Positions 16,092-23,879 of a stretch of DNA of 64,000 nucleotides are shown here, in pieces; the stretch's first letter is position 1; every line of letters starts with the position of its first letter. The DNA is from Halomonas elongata DSM 2581. Its GTDB lineage: Bacteria > Pseudomonadota > Gammaproteobacteria > Pseudomonadales > Halomonadaceae. Location of the stretch: positions 1,736,001-1,800,000 of the forward strand of contig NC_014532.2 of NCBI RefSeq assembly GCF_000196875.2, written 5' to 3'. Below the pieces are notes generated by a model. It ran no database searches and was not told where the DNA came from. It was given only the letters and a program-made list of their open reading frames with translations. Both the position numbers and the translations under genes were made by a program.

Positions 16092-16951
16092 GTGGTGGCA
16101 GCTATTACGTACCCGCATCGAGCAAGTGGCCGGCGCTGGGATCCCTGGCACTGGGGATCATGATGGTCGGTACCGGCATGGTGCTGGTGCACGGCAATTC
16201 GGGCGCGCCGATCATGGTGATAGGTCTGGTCGGGATACTGGCGGTGATGGCGTTGTGGTTCCGCGATGTCATCCATGAGTCCCGCAAGGGGCTCTACGAT
16301 GACCAGATGGACCGCTCCTTCCGCTGGGGGATGGGCTGGTTCATCTTCTCCGAGGTCATGTTCTTCGCCGCCTTCTTCGGTGCACTGTTCTATATCCGCA
16401 CCTTCGCGCTGCCGTGGCTGGATGGTGAAGGCGCCAAGGGCGTGGCCGCGCTGCTGTGGCCCGACTTCACGGCTTCCTGGCCGTTGCTGGAACCGCCGGA
16501 TGCGGCCATTCAGGGGCCGCATCAGACCTTCAGCCCCTGGCACTTGCCGCTGGTCAACACCCTGATCCTGGTGGGCTCGAGCATCACGCTGACGGTGGCG
16601 CACGAGGGCCTGAAGGAAGGGCGGCGCACCACGGCGCGCCACTGGTTGACGCTTACCGTGCTGCTGGGGCTGTGCTTCATCGCGATTCAGGGTATCGAGT
16701 ATCGGGAGGCCTATGTCCATTACGGCATCACCCTGCAGGCGGGTATCTACGGTGCGACCTTCTTCCTGTTGACGGGCTTTCACGGCGCCCATGTGATCGT
16801 CGGCACCCTGATCCTGATCGCCATCCTGGCGCGGGTCTGGAAAGGGCATTTCTCCGCAGACGATCATTTTGGATTCGAGGCGGCGGCCTGGTACTGGCAC
16901 TTCGTCGACGTGGTGTGGATCGGGCTTTTCACCTTCGTCTATGTCTTCTGA
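16088..16951 (+). CDS. coxC: Cytochrome c oxidase subunit III
   Basis: A 287-residue protein with seven membrane helices and no redox centre, stabilising subunit I of the aa3 oxidase. Recognisable segments include MGWFIFSEVMFFAAFFGAL (near 80-98), QGIEYREAY (near 200), TGFHGAHVIVGTL (near 229) and the terminal AAWYWHFVDVVWIGLF. It starts inside the end of ctaG and ends the first block of the cluster; the next gene is on the opposite strand. Confidence 0.96.
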   Translation: MSGGSYYVPASSKWPALGSLALGIMMVGTGMVLVHGNSGAPIMVIGLVGILAVMALWFRDVIHESRKGLYDDQMDRSFRWGMGWFIFSEVMFFAAFFGALFYIRTFALPWLDGEGAKGVAALLWPDFTASWPLLEPPDAAIQGPHQTFSPWHLPLVNTLILVGSSITLTVAHEGLKEGRRTTARHWLTLTVLLGLCFIAIQGIEYREAYVHYGITLQAGIYGATFFLLTGFHGAHVIVGTLILIAILARVWKGHFSADDHFGFEAAAWYWHFVDVVWIGLFTFVYVF

Positions 16952-16973
16952 GCCAGATGGAGCTCGTTCGGCC

Positions 16974-17168
16974 TCAGCCGCCGAGGCCGCCGGCATAAAA
17001 GCCGTACAGGAGCAGTATCAGCAGCAGGGCGGCCAGGCAGACGCGCAGCTTGAGGGAAATGAGCACACGTCGCGAGCGGCCGCCATCCTTGAGCAAAAAG
17101 CCGGCGCCAGCGGCGAGGCTTGCGACCATGGCAATGAAGACGAGGGCAATCAGGACCTTGAGAAGCAT
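16974..17168 (-). CDS. DUF2909 twin-helix membrane protein
   Basis: A 64-residue protein, MLLKVLIALVFIAMVASL then a short loop LLKDGGRSRRVLISL and a second helix ending GFYAGGLGG. This matches the DUF2909 'twin transmembrane' proteins found inside cox clusters of gammaproteobacteria. The ATG at 17168 has ATGGAGTCC upstream on its strand. It runs against the cluster and its start is only about 11 bases from the likely SURF1 start, so its promoter must lie inside surf1. The function is unknown; oxidase assembly is suggested by location only. Confidence 0.8.
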   Translation of the reverse strand: MLLKVLIALVFIAMVASLAAGAGFLLKDGGRSRRVLISLKLRVCLAALLLILLLYGFYAGGLGG

Positions 17169-17178
17169 GTCGGACTCC

Positions 17179-17904
17179 ATGACGAGGTTTGCCACACGGA
17201 TGCGGTCCAGCCGTCGCCTGATGCTGTGGTTCGGGTTCTGGGCCTGCCTGGTGGTTCTCGGACTCGGACTTGGACTATGGCAGTGGGAACGTGCCGCCGA
17301 CAAGCGCGAGTTGCTGGCGCGTTACGACTCAGCTCCTCGGCTGGTGGCCCCCGAGTCCGCACCGCCCGACGGCGCGCGGATCAGCGTGTCGGGAGAGTTC
17401 CTGGCGAAAGAAACCCTGTTTCTCGACAACCGCATTCATGGAGAGCGGCTCGGCGTGGCGGCCCTGACCCCGCTGCGTGGTGATGACGGTCGTCTGTGGC
17501 TGGTGGAACGGGGGTTCCTGCCCACCGGACCGAGCCGAGACACGCCGCGGGTGTCGACGCCGGAGGGCCGGGTGAGCGTGGCGGGACGTTGGCAGGTGGC
17601 CGGAGACTCGGCACCACTCTTCGGCCCCAATCGCGAAGGCAAGCGCCTGCAGCACATCGCGCTCGACGCCTGGGAGGGCCTGGGGGGATTCGCCCATGCT
17701 GGCTGGTTGCACCAGGAGGAAGGGGGCGGCCACTTGGCTTCCTGGTGGCAGCCCAATGTGTTGCCGCCGTCGCGTCATCTCGGCTATGCCGCCCAGTGGT
17801 GGGGACTGGCGCTGACGGCGCTGGTGGTGATGATTGTCGGTGCCCGCCGCCTGAGCCGTGATCGATCTCGGCATACGCCCAATGACAAGGAGACACGTCC
17901 ATGA
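17179..17904 (+). CDS. SURF1-family cytochrome oxidase assembly protein
   Basis: About 241 residues with a membrane helix near each end (about 15-35 and 207-224) flanking a periplasmic domain; SURF1 proteins aid heme a insertion into subunit I. The family signature is WQWERAADKRELLARYD just after the first helix, with FLDNRIHGERLGVAALTPL and LVERGFLP further on. The start is uncertain: ATGs at 17167, 17179 and 17200 are all in frame and none has a strong ribosome site; 17179 is a compromise that fits family length. The stop overlaps the next start by four bases. Confidence 0.85.
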   Translation: MTRFATRMRSSRRLMLWFGFWACLVVLGLGLGLWQWERAADKRELLARYDSAPRLVAPESAPPDGARISVSGEFLAKETLFLDNRIHGERLGVAALTPLRGDDGRLWLVERGFLPTGPSRDTPRVSTPEGRVSVAGRWQVAGDSAPLFGPNREGKRLQHIALDAWEGLGGFAHAGWLHQEEGGGHLASWWQPNVLPPSRHLGYAAQWWGLALTALVVMIVGARRLSRDRSRHTPNDKETRP

Positions 17905-18437
17905 CCGATGCCCGTATCGCCCGTTCGCGGTTCAAGCTGCTGGCGTTGTTCGCCGTGTTCGCCCTGCCCATGGTGATGGCCTGGGGCATGGTCGAGTGGC
18001 GATTGGGCATTCCCGATGAGCGTACCGCCCATGGCACGCTGGAACCCGAGCTTCCGCAGCTGGCCGACTGGCCGCTGGGCGAGGTGTCCAAGGAGGGGGC
18101 CGACGATTGGCTGATGGCCTTCGACTGCACGGATGACTGTGCCGAGTCGGCGGACCGCTGGTGGCGGGTGCACCGTGCCCTGGGACGTGACGCCCACCGG
18201 GTCAGCAGGCTGCGCATCGGCGGGACGCAGAGCGAGGCTCTGCCCGGCGAAGCGGTCGTGACATGGCAAGGTGCGCCGGAGTGGCGGGAACCCGGCACTC
18301 TCTGGATCATCGACCCCGAGGGGCGGGCGGTGCTGAGCTACGGCGAGGGCGTCGAAGCGTCGAACGTGCTGGAGGACATCGAACGCTTGCTGGAGCTGAA
18401 TCCCGAGCCACCTCTGGCGCGCCTGCACGACGAGTGA
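17901..18437 (+). CDS. Membrane-anchored Sco/thioredoxin-like CX3C protein
   Basis: A 178-residue protein with one N-terminal membrane helix (about 11-31) and a periplasmic domain. C76 and C80 form a CX3C motif (AFDCTDDCAE) preceded by a beta strand, as in Sco proteins, and the segment TLWIIDPEGRAVLSYGEG with a following helix resembles the end of a thioredoxin fold. I see no histidine where Sco proteins have their copper-ligand His. The gene occupies the same place, between surf1 and ctaA, as a hypothetical gene in Pseudomonas cox clusters. It may reduce or metallate the CuA cysteines of CoxB; that is inference. ATG overlaps the SURF1 stop. Confidence 0.75.
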   Translation: MTDARIARSRFKLLALFAVFALPMVMAWGMVEWRLGIPDERTAHGTLEPELPQLADWPLGEVSKEGADDWLMAFDCTDDCAESADRWWRVHRALGRDAHRVSRLRIGGTQSEALPGEAVVTWQGAPEWREPGTLWIIDPEGRAVLSYGEGVEASNVLEDIERLLELNPEPPLARLHDE

Positions 18438-18452
18438 TGGGAGGGCTGGCGG

Positions 18453-19514
18453 ATGCATATGCGAGATCGGCAATACCGGGCCAGGTTGAACGGACTGCGC
18501 TGGTTGAGTCTGCTGGGGGGGCTGCTTGCCGCTCTGGTGGTGCTGGCCGGTGCCTGGACCCGGCTGGTGGATGCCGGCCTGGGATGCCCGGACTGGCCCG
18601 GGTGCTATGGGCAATGGGTGGTGCCGGACTCGACCCGCGCCCTGATGCATTCGCCTGATGTGCCACTCGATGCATCCAAGGCGTGGATGGAAATGCTGCA
18701 TCGCTATCTGGCCTCGTCACTGGGATTGCTGGCCATTGCCGTGGTGGTGCTGGGCCGACGTCTTAGGCACCACGAAGGGTACCCATGGCGATTCTCCCTG
18801 GGACTGCTGACGCTGATCCTGGTACAGGGCGCCTTCGGTGCCTTCACCGTGACGCTGCGTCTATGGCCTCAGGTGGTGACCCTGCATCTGCTGGGTGGCA
18901 TGGCCGTGATGGGTAGCTTCCTGTGGTTGTATCTACGATTCCGGCGCCTGGCGGTGCCGGGAGTGGCGCGCCGGCGGCCGCGCCGTTTGACACCGCTATG
19001 GGGACTGGCGCTGGTCCTGCTGGTGCTGCAGCTGGGGCTGGGGGGCTGGACCTCGAGCAATTATGCCGGCCTCGCCTGTCAGGGATTTCCCACCTGCAAT
19101 GCCCAGTGGTGGCCGAACATGGATTGGGGGGAAGGCTTCCACCTGACCCAGACGGTGGGGCCCAACTATCTGCATGGGCAACTGCACGGCGAGGCGCGCA
19201 GTGCAATCCAGATGGGGCATCGTCTGGGTGGGGTAGCACTGTTCCTGTGCCTGCTGGGACTCGGTCTGCGTCATCGTCGGGATCGCGGCGTGTCGCCCTG
19301 GCTCGGAGCGATGGGGGGCGCCTGCCTGCTGCAGGCGGCTCTGGGTATTGCCAATGTCCTGTTCTGGCTGCCGCTCTGGCTGGCCTTGTTGCATACGGCG
19401 GGCGCGGCCGTACTGGTGACGGCGACGCTGCTGGCGGTCTGGCACTGGCGATGGGGAGACACTGTGGCCCGCTCATCGCCATCGGTGGCGGCAAGGGAGT
19501 TGATGCATGCATGA
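18453..19514 (+). CDS. ctaA: Heme A synthase (COX15/CtaA)
   Basis: A 353-residue inner-membrane protein with eight helices that oxidises the C8 methyl of heme O to give heme A. Conserved histidines appear in both halves: MLHRYLAS and VTLHLLGG in the first, MGHRLGG and LLHTAGA in the second. The loop cysteine pairs GCPDWPGC and ACQGFPTC are present. GGGAGG at 18439-18444 supports the ATG at 18453; an alternative ATG lies six bases later. It overlaps ctaB by eight bases, coupling the two last steps of heme A synthesis. Confidence 0.94.
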   Translation: MHMRDRQYRARLNGLRWLSLLGGLLAALVVLAGAWTRLVDAGLGCPDWPGCYGQWVVPDSTRALMHSPDVPLDASKAWMEMLHRYLASSLGLLAIAVVVLGRRLRHHEGYPWRFSLGLLTLILVQGAFGAFTVTLRLWPQVVTLHLLGGMAVMGSFLWLYLRFRRLAVPGVARRRPRRLTPLWGLALVLLVLQLGLGGWTSSNYAGLACQGFPTCNAQWWPNMDWGEGFHLTQTVGPNYLHGQLHGEARSAIQMGHRLGGVALFLCLLGLGLRHRRDRGVSPWLGAMGGACLLQAALGIANVLFWLPLWLALLHTAGAAVLVTATLLAVWHWRWGDTVARSSPSVAARELMHA

Positions 19515-20412
19515 TGCTCGGTCGATGGCTCAGCAAGCCGTCATGCCGCTATGGCGCGATCTCGTGACCCTCGGCAAGCCGCGGGTGGTGGCAGTGATGC
19601 TGGTCTGCAGCCTGGTGGGTATGCTGCTGGCCCGGCCGGTACCACCGTTCGACAAGCTGGTGCTGGGGCTGGTGGGCATCGGGCTGGCCGCCAGCGGAGC
19701 CGCGGCGTTCAATCATGTCGTGGATCGTCGGCTGGATGCGATGATGCTGCGCACGGCGTCGCGCCCCCTGGCGACGAGGCGACTGTCGATACCGCTGGCC
19801 CTGGGCTGGGCAAGCCTGTTGTCGGTGATGGGAATCGGCCTGTTGTACGTTGGGGTCAACGCCTTGACGGCCTGGCTCACCTTCGGCTCGCTGATCGGCT
19901 ATGCCCTGATCTACACCGCCTTTCTCAAGCGAGCCACACCCCAGAACATCGTGATCGGCGGTGTGGCTGGCGCCGCTCCGCCACTGCTGGGCTGGACGTC
20001 GGTGAGTGACCAGCTCGGGCCCGAGCCGTTGCTGTTGGTGTTGATCGTCTTCGCCTGGACGCCGCCGCATTTCTGGGCCCTGGCGATCCACAAGCGCGAG
20101 GAATACGAACGGGCTGAAGTCCCGATGCTGCCGGTGACCCACGGCGAAGCCTTCACGCGCCTGCAGGTATGGCTCTATGGCTGGTTGACGGTTGCGGTGA
20201 CGCTGCTGCCCTTTGTCATCGGCATGAGCGGCTGGCTCTACCTGGCGGGCGTGACGGCGCTGAACGTACGCTTCATGTGGTGGAACGGGAAGGTCTGGCG
20301 GGGGCGGGACCCGAAGGCGCCGCTTGCGGCCTTCTGGTTTTCCATTCGTTATATTCTGGGTGTTTTCGTCGTCCTGCTGCTGGACAGCTATGCCACGCTC
20401 TGGTGGTCTTGA
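19507..20412 (+). CDS. ctaB: Heme O synthase (protoheme IX farnesyltransferase)
   Basis: A 301-residue UbiA-superfamily prenyltransferase with about nine helices; it adds farnesyl to heme B to form heme O, the substrate of CtaA. The prenyl-diphosphate motif NHVVDRRLDAMMLRT follows the second helix, and FAWTPPHFWALAIHKREEY carries conserved family residues. Its start overlaps the ctaA end. It closes the cox cluster; unlike many Pseudomonas clusters, no sco gene follows, and a perfect 11-base-pair hairpin ends transcription. Confidence 0.95.
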   Translation: MHDARSMAQQAVMPLWRDLVTLGKPRVVAVMLVCSLVGMLLARPVPPFDKLVLGLVGIGLAASGAAAFNHVVDRRLDAMMLRTASRPLATRRLSIPLALGWASLLSVMGIGLLYVGVNALTAWLTFGSLIGYALIYTAFLKRATPQNIVIGGVAGAAPPLLGWTSVSDQLGPEPLLLVLIVFAWTPPHFWALAIHKREEYERAEVPMLPVTHGEAFTRLQVWLYGWLTVAVTLLPFVIGMSGWLYLAGVTALNVRFMWWNGKVWRGRDPKAPLAAFWFSIRYILGVFVVLLLDSYATLWWS

Positions 20413-20414
20413 GT

Positions 20415-20446
20415 GGCGGCGGTGGCATCCCATTACCACCGCCGCC
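20415..20446. terminator. Bidirectional hairpin between ctaB and SLC13 gene
   Basis: GGCGGCGGTGG (20415-20425) pairs perfectly with CCACCGCCGCC (20436-20446) around a 10-base loop, exactly between convergent stop codons. There is no clear T run. Confidence 0.7.
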
Positions 20447-20451
20447 CGGGA

Positions 20452-21897
20452 TCACCAGAACAGCATCAGCAGCGGATAGGCCAGCAGCGTGACCAGCACG
20501 GTGCTGATCAGGTTGAGCACGAAGCCGGCGCGGATCATAGACTGGATCTTCATGTGTCCGGTGGCGAACACGATGGCATTGGGCGGCGTGGCGACCGGCA
20601 TCATGAAGGCACAGCTCGCGGCGATGGCCGCCGGTACGGTGACCAACAGCGGCGAGATGTCCAGAGACAGCGCCAGGGCGCCGAGCAGTGGCAGGAAAGC
20701 AGCGGCCGTGGCGGTGTTGGAGGTCACCTCGGTGAGGAAGATGATCACCAGGACCACGACGCCGATCAGCGCCAGCACCGGGAAGGCGCCGAAGATACCG
20801 AGGTGTTGGGCGATCCACTCGGCGAGGCCCGAGCGGCTGATGCCGCCGGCCAGCGCCAGGCCGCCTCCGAACAACAGCAGAATGCCCCATGGCAGGTTCT
20901 GGGCATCCTCCCAGCGCATCAGGCGCTGGCCCCGTTCGTTACCGGAGGGGAGCAGGAACAGGAGGATGCCGGCGGCGATGGCGATGCCCGTATCCGACAG
21001 CCAGTCGAGTCCGTGCTGGTTGAGCAACGGGCGAACGACCCAGGCCAGGGCGGCCAGCAGGAATATCACGCCGACCCGGCGTTCGGCGGACGACATCGTG
21101 CCGAGCCGAGCTAATTCGCGATCGACCATGGCAGCGCCATCCTCGCCGGTATCGAGGGCGAAGCCACGGCGCGTCAACCACCACCAGGCGCAGACCATCA
21201 TGGCGAGACTGATCGGCAAGCCCACCAGCATCCATTGCGCGAAGCCGAGGTCAATGCCACGACTGTCGGCCAGGTAGCCGGCCAACAGGGCGTTGGGAGG
21301 CGTGCCGATCAAGGTGGCAACGCCACCGATGCTGGCGGAATAGGCGATGGCCAGCAGCAGGGCGGTCGCGTAGCGACGTAATTCCTCGGGATCGCTGTCG
21401 TCGAGCAGGCTGACCACCGACATGCCGATGGGGAGCATCATGATGGCGGTGGCGGTATTCGACACCCACATGCTGAGAAAACCGGTGGCGATCATGAAGC
21501 CACCGATCTGTCGCCGCGGACGCTGGCCGACGACCTTCAGGACATGCAGGGCGATGCGTCGGTGCAGATTCCACCGCTGCATGGCGATGCCCAGCAGAAA
21601 GCCGCCCAGGAAGAGATAGATGATGGGATTGGCGTAGCTCACCGCGGTATCGCCCATGCCTTCGATACCAAGTGCCGGCATCAGCACCAGCGGTAACAGG
21701 GACGTGGCGGGAATGGGAATGGCCTCGGTCGACCACCAGGTGGCCATCAGCAACGCCAGCCCGACGCAGGCCCAGGCGGATTCCGGCATGCCGGCCGGAG
21801 CGGGCGACAGCCAGGTCAAGACCAGCCAGAGTGGCCCGAGCCACAAGCCGATACGTGCAGCGAGAGCAGGAGGTGGGGAGGCAGGGCTCGAAGACAT
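20452..21897 (-). CDS. SLC13/DASS-family sodium:anion symporter
   Basis: A 481-residue inner-membrane transporter with about twelve helices. It has the two SNT hairpin motifs of the divalent anion symporter family: VSNTATAIMMLP (about residue 145) and TSNTATAAAFLPLL (about residue 395). Such proteins take up dicarboxylates such as succinate or malate, or sulfate, with sodium; substrate cannot be told here. The start at 21897 follows GGAGAGATC on its strand. It is convergent to ctaB and divergent from the DUF2489 gene, and appears monocistronic. Confidence 0.88.
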   Translation of the reverse strand: MSSSPASPPPALAARIGLWLGPLWLVLTWLSPAPAGMPESAWACVGLALLMATWWSTEAIPIPATSLLPLVLMPALGIEGMGDTAVSYANPIIYLFLGGFLLGIAMQRWNLHRRIALHVLKVVGQRPRRQIGGFMIATGFLSMWVSNTATAIMMLPIGMSVVSLLDDSDPEELRRYATALLLAIAYSASIGGVATLIGTPPNALLAGYLADSRGIDLGFAQWMLVGLPISLAMMVCAWWWLTRRGFALDTGEDGAAMVDRELARLGTMSSAERRVGVIFLLAALAWVVRPLLNQHGLDWLSDTGIAIAAGILLFLLPSGNERGQRLMRWEDAQNLPWGILLLFGGGLALAGGISRSGLAEWIAQHLGIFGAFPVLALIGVVVLVIIFLTEVTSNTATAAAFLPLLGALALSLDISPLLVTVPAAIAASCAFMMPVATPPNAIVFATGHMKIQSMIRAGFVLNLISTVLVTLLAYPLLMLFW

Positions 21898-22098
21898 GAT
21901 CTCTCCTTGGACATCGTGACAGGTGTCGAATGATGCGACGTTCGGAGGGGGATTCTATCCGAGCGAGCGCCAGCGTGCAGCGAGAGCTAATACTTGTTCT
22001 CGTGTCCCGCTGGCGGAGATCGATGACTTGGGCCGGCCACCTTGACCGGTATAGAATGCAGCCCGCTCCAAGTCACTCGTCGACAGGAATCCAGATTG

Positions 22099-22566
22099 AT
22101 GTCCACCACTATCGCCTTGATCCTGCTGGGCCTTGGCCTGGCCATCGTGGCAGGCCTCGGCGTTTATGCCTATGTGTTATGGCGGGAAGTCCGTCGTCGG
22201 CAGGCATTTCGCGAGGAGGAATTACGTCGGGCACACGATAACTGCCTGGAGAATCTCGAGCTGGTGGCCAATGCCTTGCAGCAGGGGCAAGTCGATATTA
22301 CCGAAGGCGCCTGGCGCTGCAAGACGCTTCTGGACATCCTCGATCCATCATTGGTTTCGCGGCCGGAATTCCTCGCATTTGCCGAGGTTCATGAGCGAAC
22401 TCGTCATCTGCATACGCATTCGGCGCGGCAGGCTCTGACCCCCAGGGCGCGCTTCCAGGAGGATCGTGAACGCTTGAAAGTAGAGGACGAATGGCGTGAC
22501 GAGGTCATCAAAGCAGCCTCGCATGCCCTGGTGTTTCGACGCGGCTGGCCGGATTCTTTGCATTGA
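22099..22566 (+). CDS. DUF2489-type membrane-anchored protein
   Basis: A 155-residue protein with one N-terminal helix (about 5-28, LILLGLGLAIVAGLGVYAY) and a charged helical cytoplasmic part that includes LENLELVANALQQGQVDITEGAWRC as two runs. I associate this layout with DUF2489, a family of unknown function in gammaproteobacteria. AGGA at about 22084 supports the ATG at 22099. No operon partner is evident. Confidence 0.65.
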   Translation: MSTTIALILLGLGLAIVAGLGVYAYVLWREVRRRQAFREEELRRAHDNCLENLELVANALQQGQVDITEGAWRCKTLLDILDPSLVSRPEFLAFAEVHERTRHLHTHSARQALTPRARFQEDRERLKVEDEWRDEVIKAASHALVFRRGWPDSLH

Positions 22567-22567
22567 T

Positions 22568-22597
22568 TTGAATGACCTAAACAAAACAATGTATTAC
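22568..22597 (+). promoter_or_regulatory. Candidate sigma-70 promoter for the OmpA-like gene
   Basis: TTGAAT (22568-22573) and TATTAC (22592-22597) are 18 bases apart in an AT-rich stretch unusual for the window. The leader to the OmpA-like start would be about 245 bases. Between them, 22600-22847 holds no gene I can support. Confidence 0.4.
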
Positions 22598-22847
22598 ACT
22601 TTTCAGTGCGTTTTTCGATTGAAAGGTGACTCAGTCTCCGGCAAGCTGCTAATCGCGACGTAGATGACTGATAAGTGGATGGAGTCCCGGTCATTACGTG
22701 CCGTTGATTGGCCGAGATCGCGATTTCGTGCTTTCTTGGTCGGTGTGGGCGGACAAGATCCGTCTCCGGTTGGCCATACCATCGGACTCGCTGGATGGCT
22801 AAGCCCTATGCTGGCCCCGCTAGATTTGTGTCAAGAAGGAGTCTTAC

Positions 22848-23660
22848 ATGAAAAAATCAACGACTGGCTTGTTGCTCGGTTCCGCGCTGGTGGTCGGTCT
22901 TTCCGGCTGCGCCAGTTCGGCGTCTCAATCCTCCGGCATGGGCGACAGCTCGACGTCTGATCGTGCCTGGTACAAGCATCCTGCTGTGTGCAGCGTTGCA
23001 GGCGGCCTGATCGGTGCCGGTATCGGCTACGGTGTCTCCGATGACGACGACGAGGACACTGGCGCCTATGTCGGCGGTACTGTCGGTGCCACGGCGGCCG
23101 CGCTGCTGTGCGCCGAGCCGAACAAGGGTCCGGCCCCTGTCGGCGACAGCGATGGCGATGGCGTGCCGGACGACAAGGACCAGTGCCCGGGTACCCCGGC
23201 CGGTGTCGCCGTTGACGCCGTCGGCTGCCCGCTGGATTCCGATGGTGACGGCGTGCCGGACTATCAGGACCAGTGCCCGGGTACCCCGGCCGGTGCCGAG
23301 GTCAATGCCCTGGGTTGTGTCGAGGACCTGGTGCTGCAGGACGTCAACTTCGAGTTTGACTCCGCTCAGCTGACTATGGGCGCCGAGTCCGTGCTGACTG
23401 ATGTGGCTTCCAAGCTGCGCGCCAACGAGAACGTCCGTGTGCGTATCGAAGGTCACACCGACTCCGTCGGTCCGGCCCAGTACAACAAGGACCTGTCTCA
23501 GCGTCGTGCCGATTCCGTGGCAAGCTTCCTGGCCAGCCAGGGCATTGCCGCCAATCGCATGACCACCATCGGTTATGGCGAAGAGCAGCCGGTGGCCAGC
23601 AACGACACCAAGGCGGGTCGTGCCGAGAACCGTCGTGTCGAGCTTGGCGAGTGGGAGTGA
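22848..23660 (+). CDS. OmpA-family lipoprotein with thrombospondin type 3 repeats
   Basis: A 270-residue outer-membrane protein that likely ties the outer membrane to peptidoglycan. The lipobox gives C21 (GLSGCASS). A glycine-zipper-like segment follows (AGGLIGAGIGYG and GAYVGGTVGATAAALL), then two calcium-binding type 3 repeats (DSDGDGVPD... twice, about 100-158). The OmpA C-terminal peptidoglycan domain (about 160-268) has NFEFDSAQL, IEGHTDSVG and SQRRADSV. AAGAAGGAG at 22833-22841 is a strong ribosome site. Codon use looks biased to common codons, suggesting high expression. Two hairpins terminate it. Confidence 0.92.
   Translation: MKKSTTGLLLGSALVVGLSGCASSASQSSGMGDSSTSDRAWYKHPAVCSVAGGLIGAGIGYGVSDDDDEDTGAYVGGTVGATAAALLCAEPNKGPAPVGDSDGDGVPDDKDQCPGTPAGVAVDAVGCPLDSDGDGVPDYQDQCPGTPAGAEVNALGCVEDLVLQDVNFEFDSAQLTMGAESVLTDVASKLRANENVRVRIEGHTDSVGPAQYNKDLSQRRADSVASFLASQGIAANRMTTIGYGEEQPVASNDTKAGRAENRRVELGEWE
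23161..23298 (+). repeat. 90-base tandem repeat encoding type 3 repeats
   Basis: GCGTGCCGGA starts at 23161 and again at 23251, and a 28-base run (GACCAGTGCC through CGGCCGGTG) is identical in both units. The repeat encodes the two DSDGDGVPD...CPGTPAG units of the OmpA-like lipoprotein. Confidence 0.85.
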
Positions 23661-23683
23661 TCCTCTCCTGAGTCGACCTCACA

Positions 23684-23745
23684 GCGCCCCGGCCTTGCGT
23701 CGGGGCGCCGAATAGAGTCGGAAAGGCGCCTTCGGGCGCCTTTTT
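23684..23745 (+). terminator. Tandem terminator hairpins after the OmpA-like gene
   Basis: First stem GCGCCCCG/CGGGGCGC (23684-23691, 23701-23708). The second, AAAGGCGCC-TTCG-GGCGCCTTT (23722-23743), runs into TTTTT and has the stable TTCG tetraloop, a classic intrinsic terminator. Confidence 0.92.
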
Positions 23746-23879
23746 CATTGTTGATTCGGCCTGACCATGGCGCTGTCGGTAGGGCGTCTGGTAGGCTAAT
23801 GCCGCTCAAGGCAACCCATCTTCTCGCGACATGTGATCCTTGGTATGGATCACCACTGTGCACAAGGAATCGCTTCATC

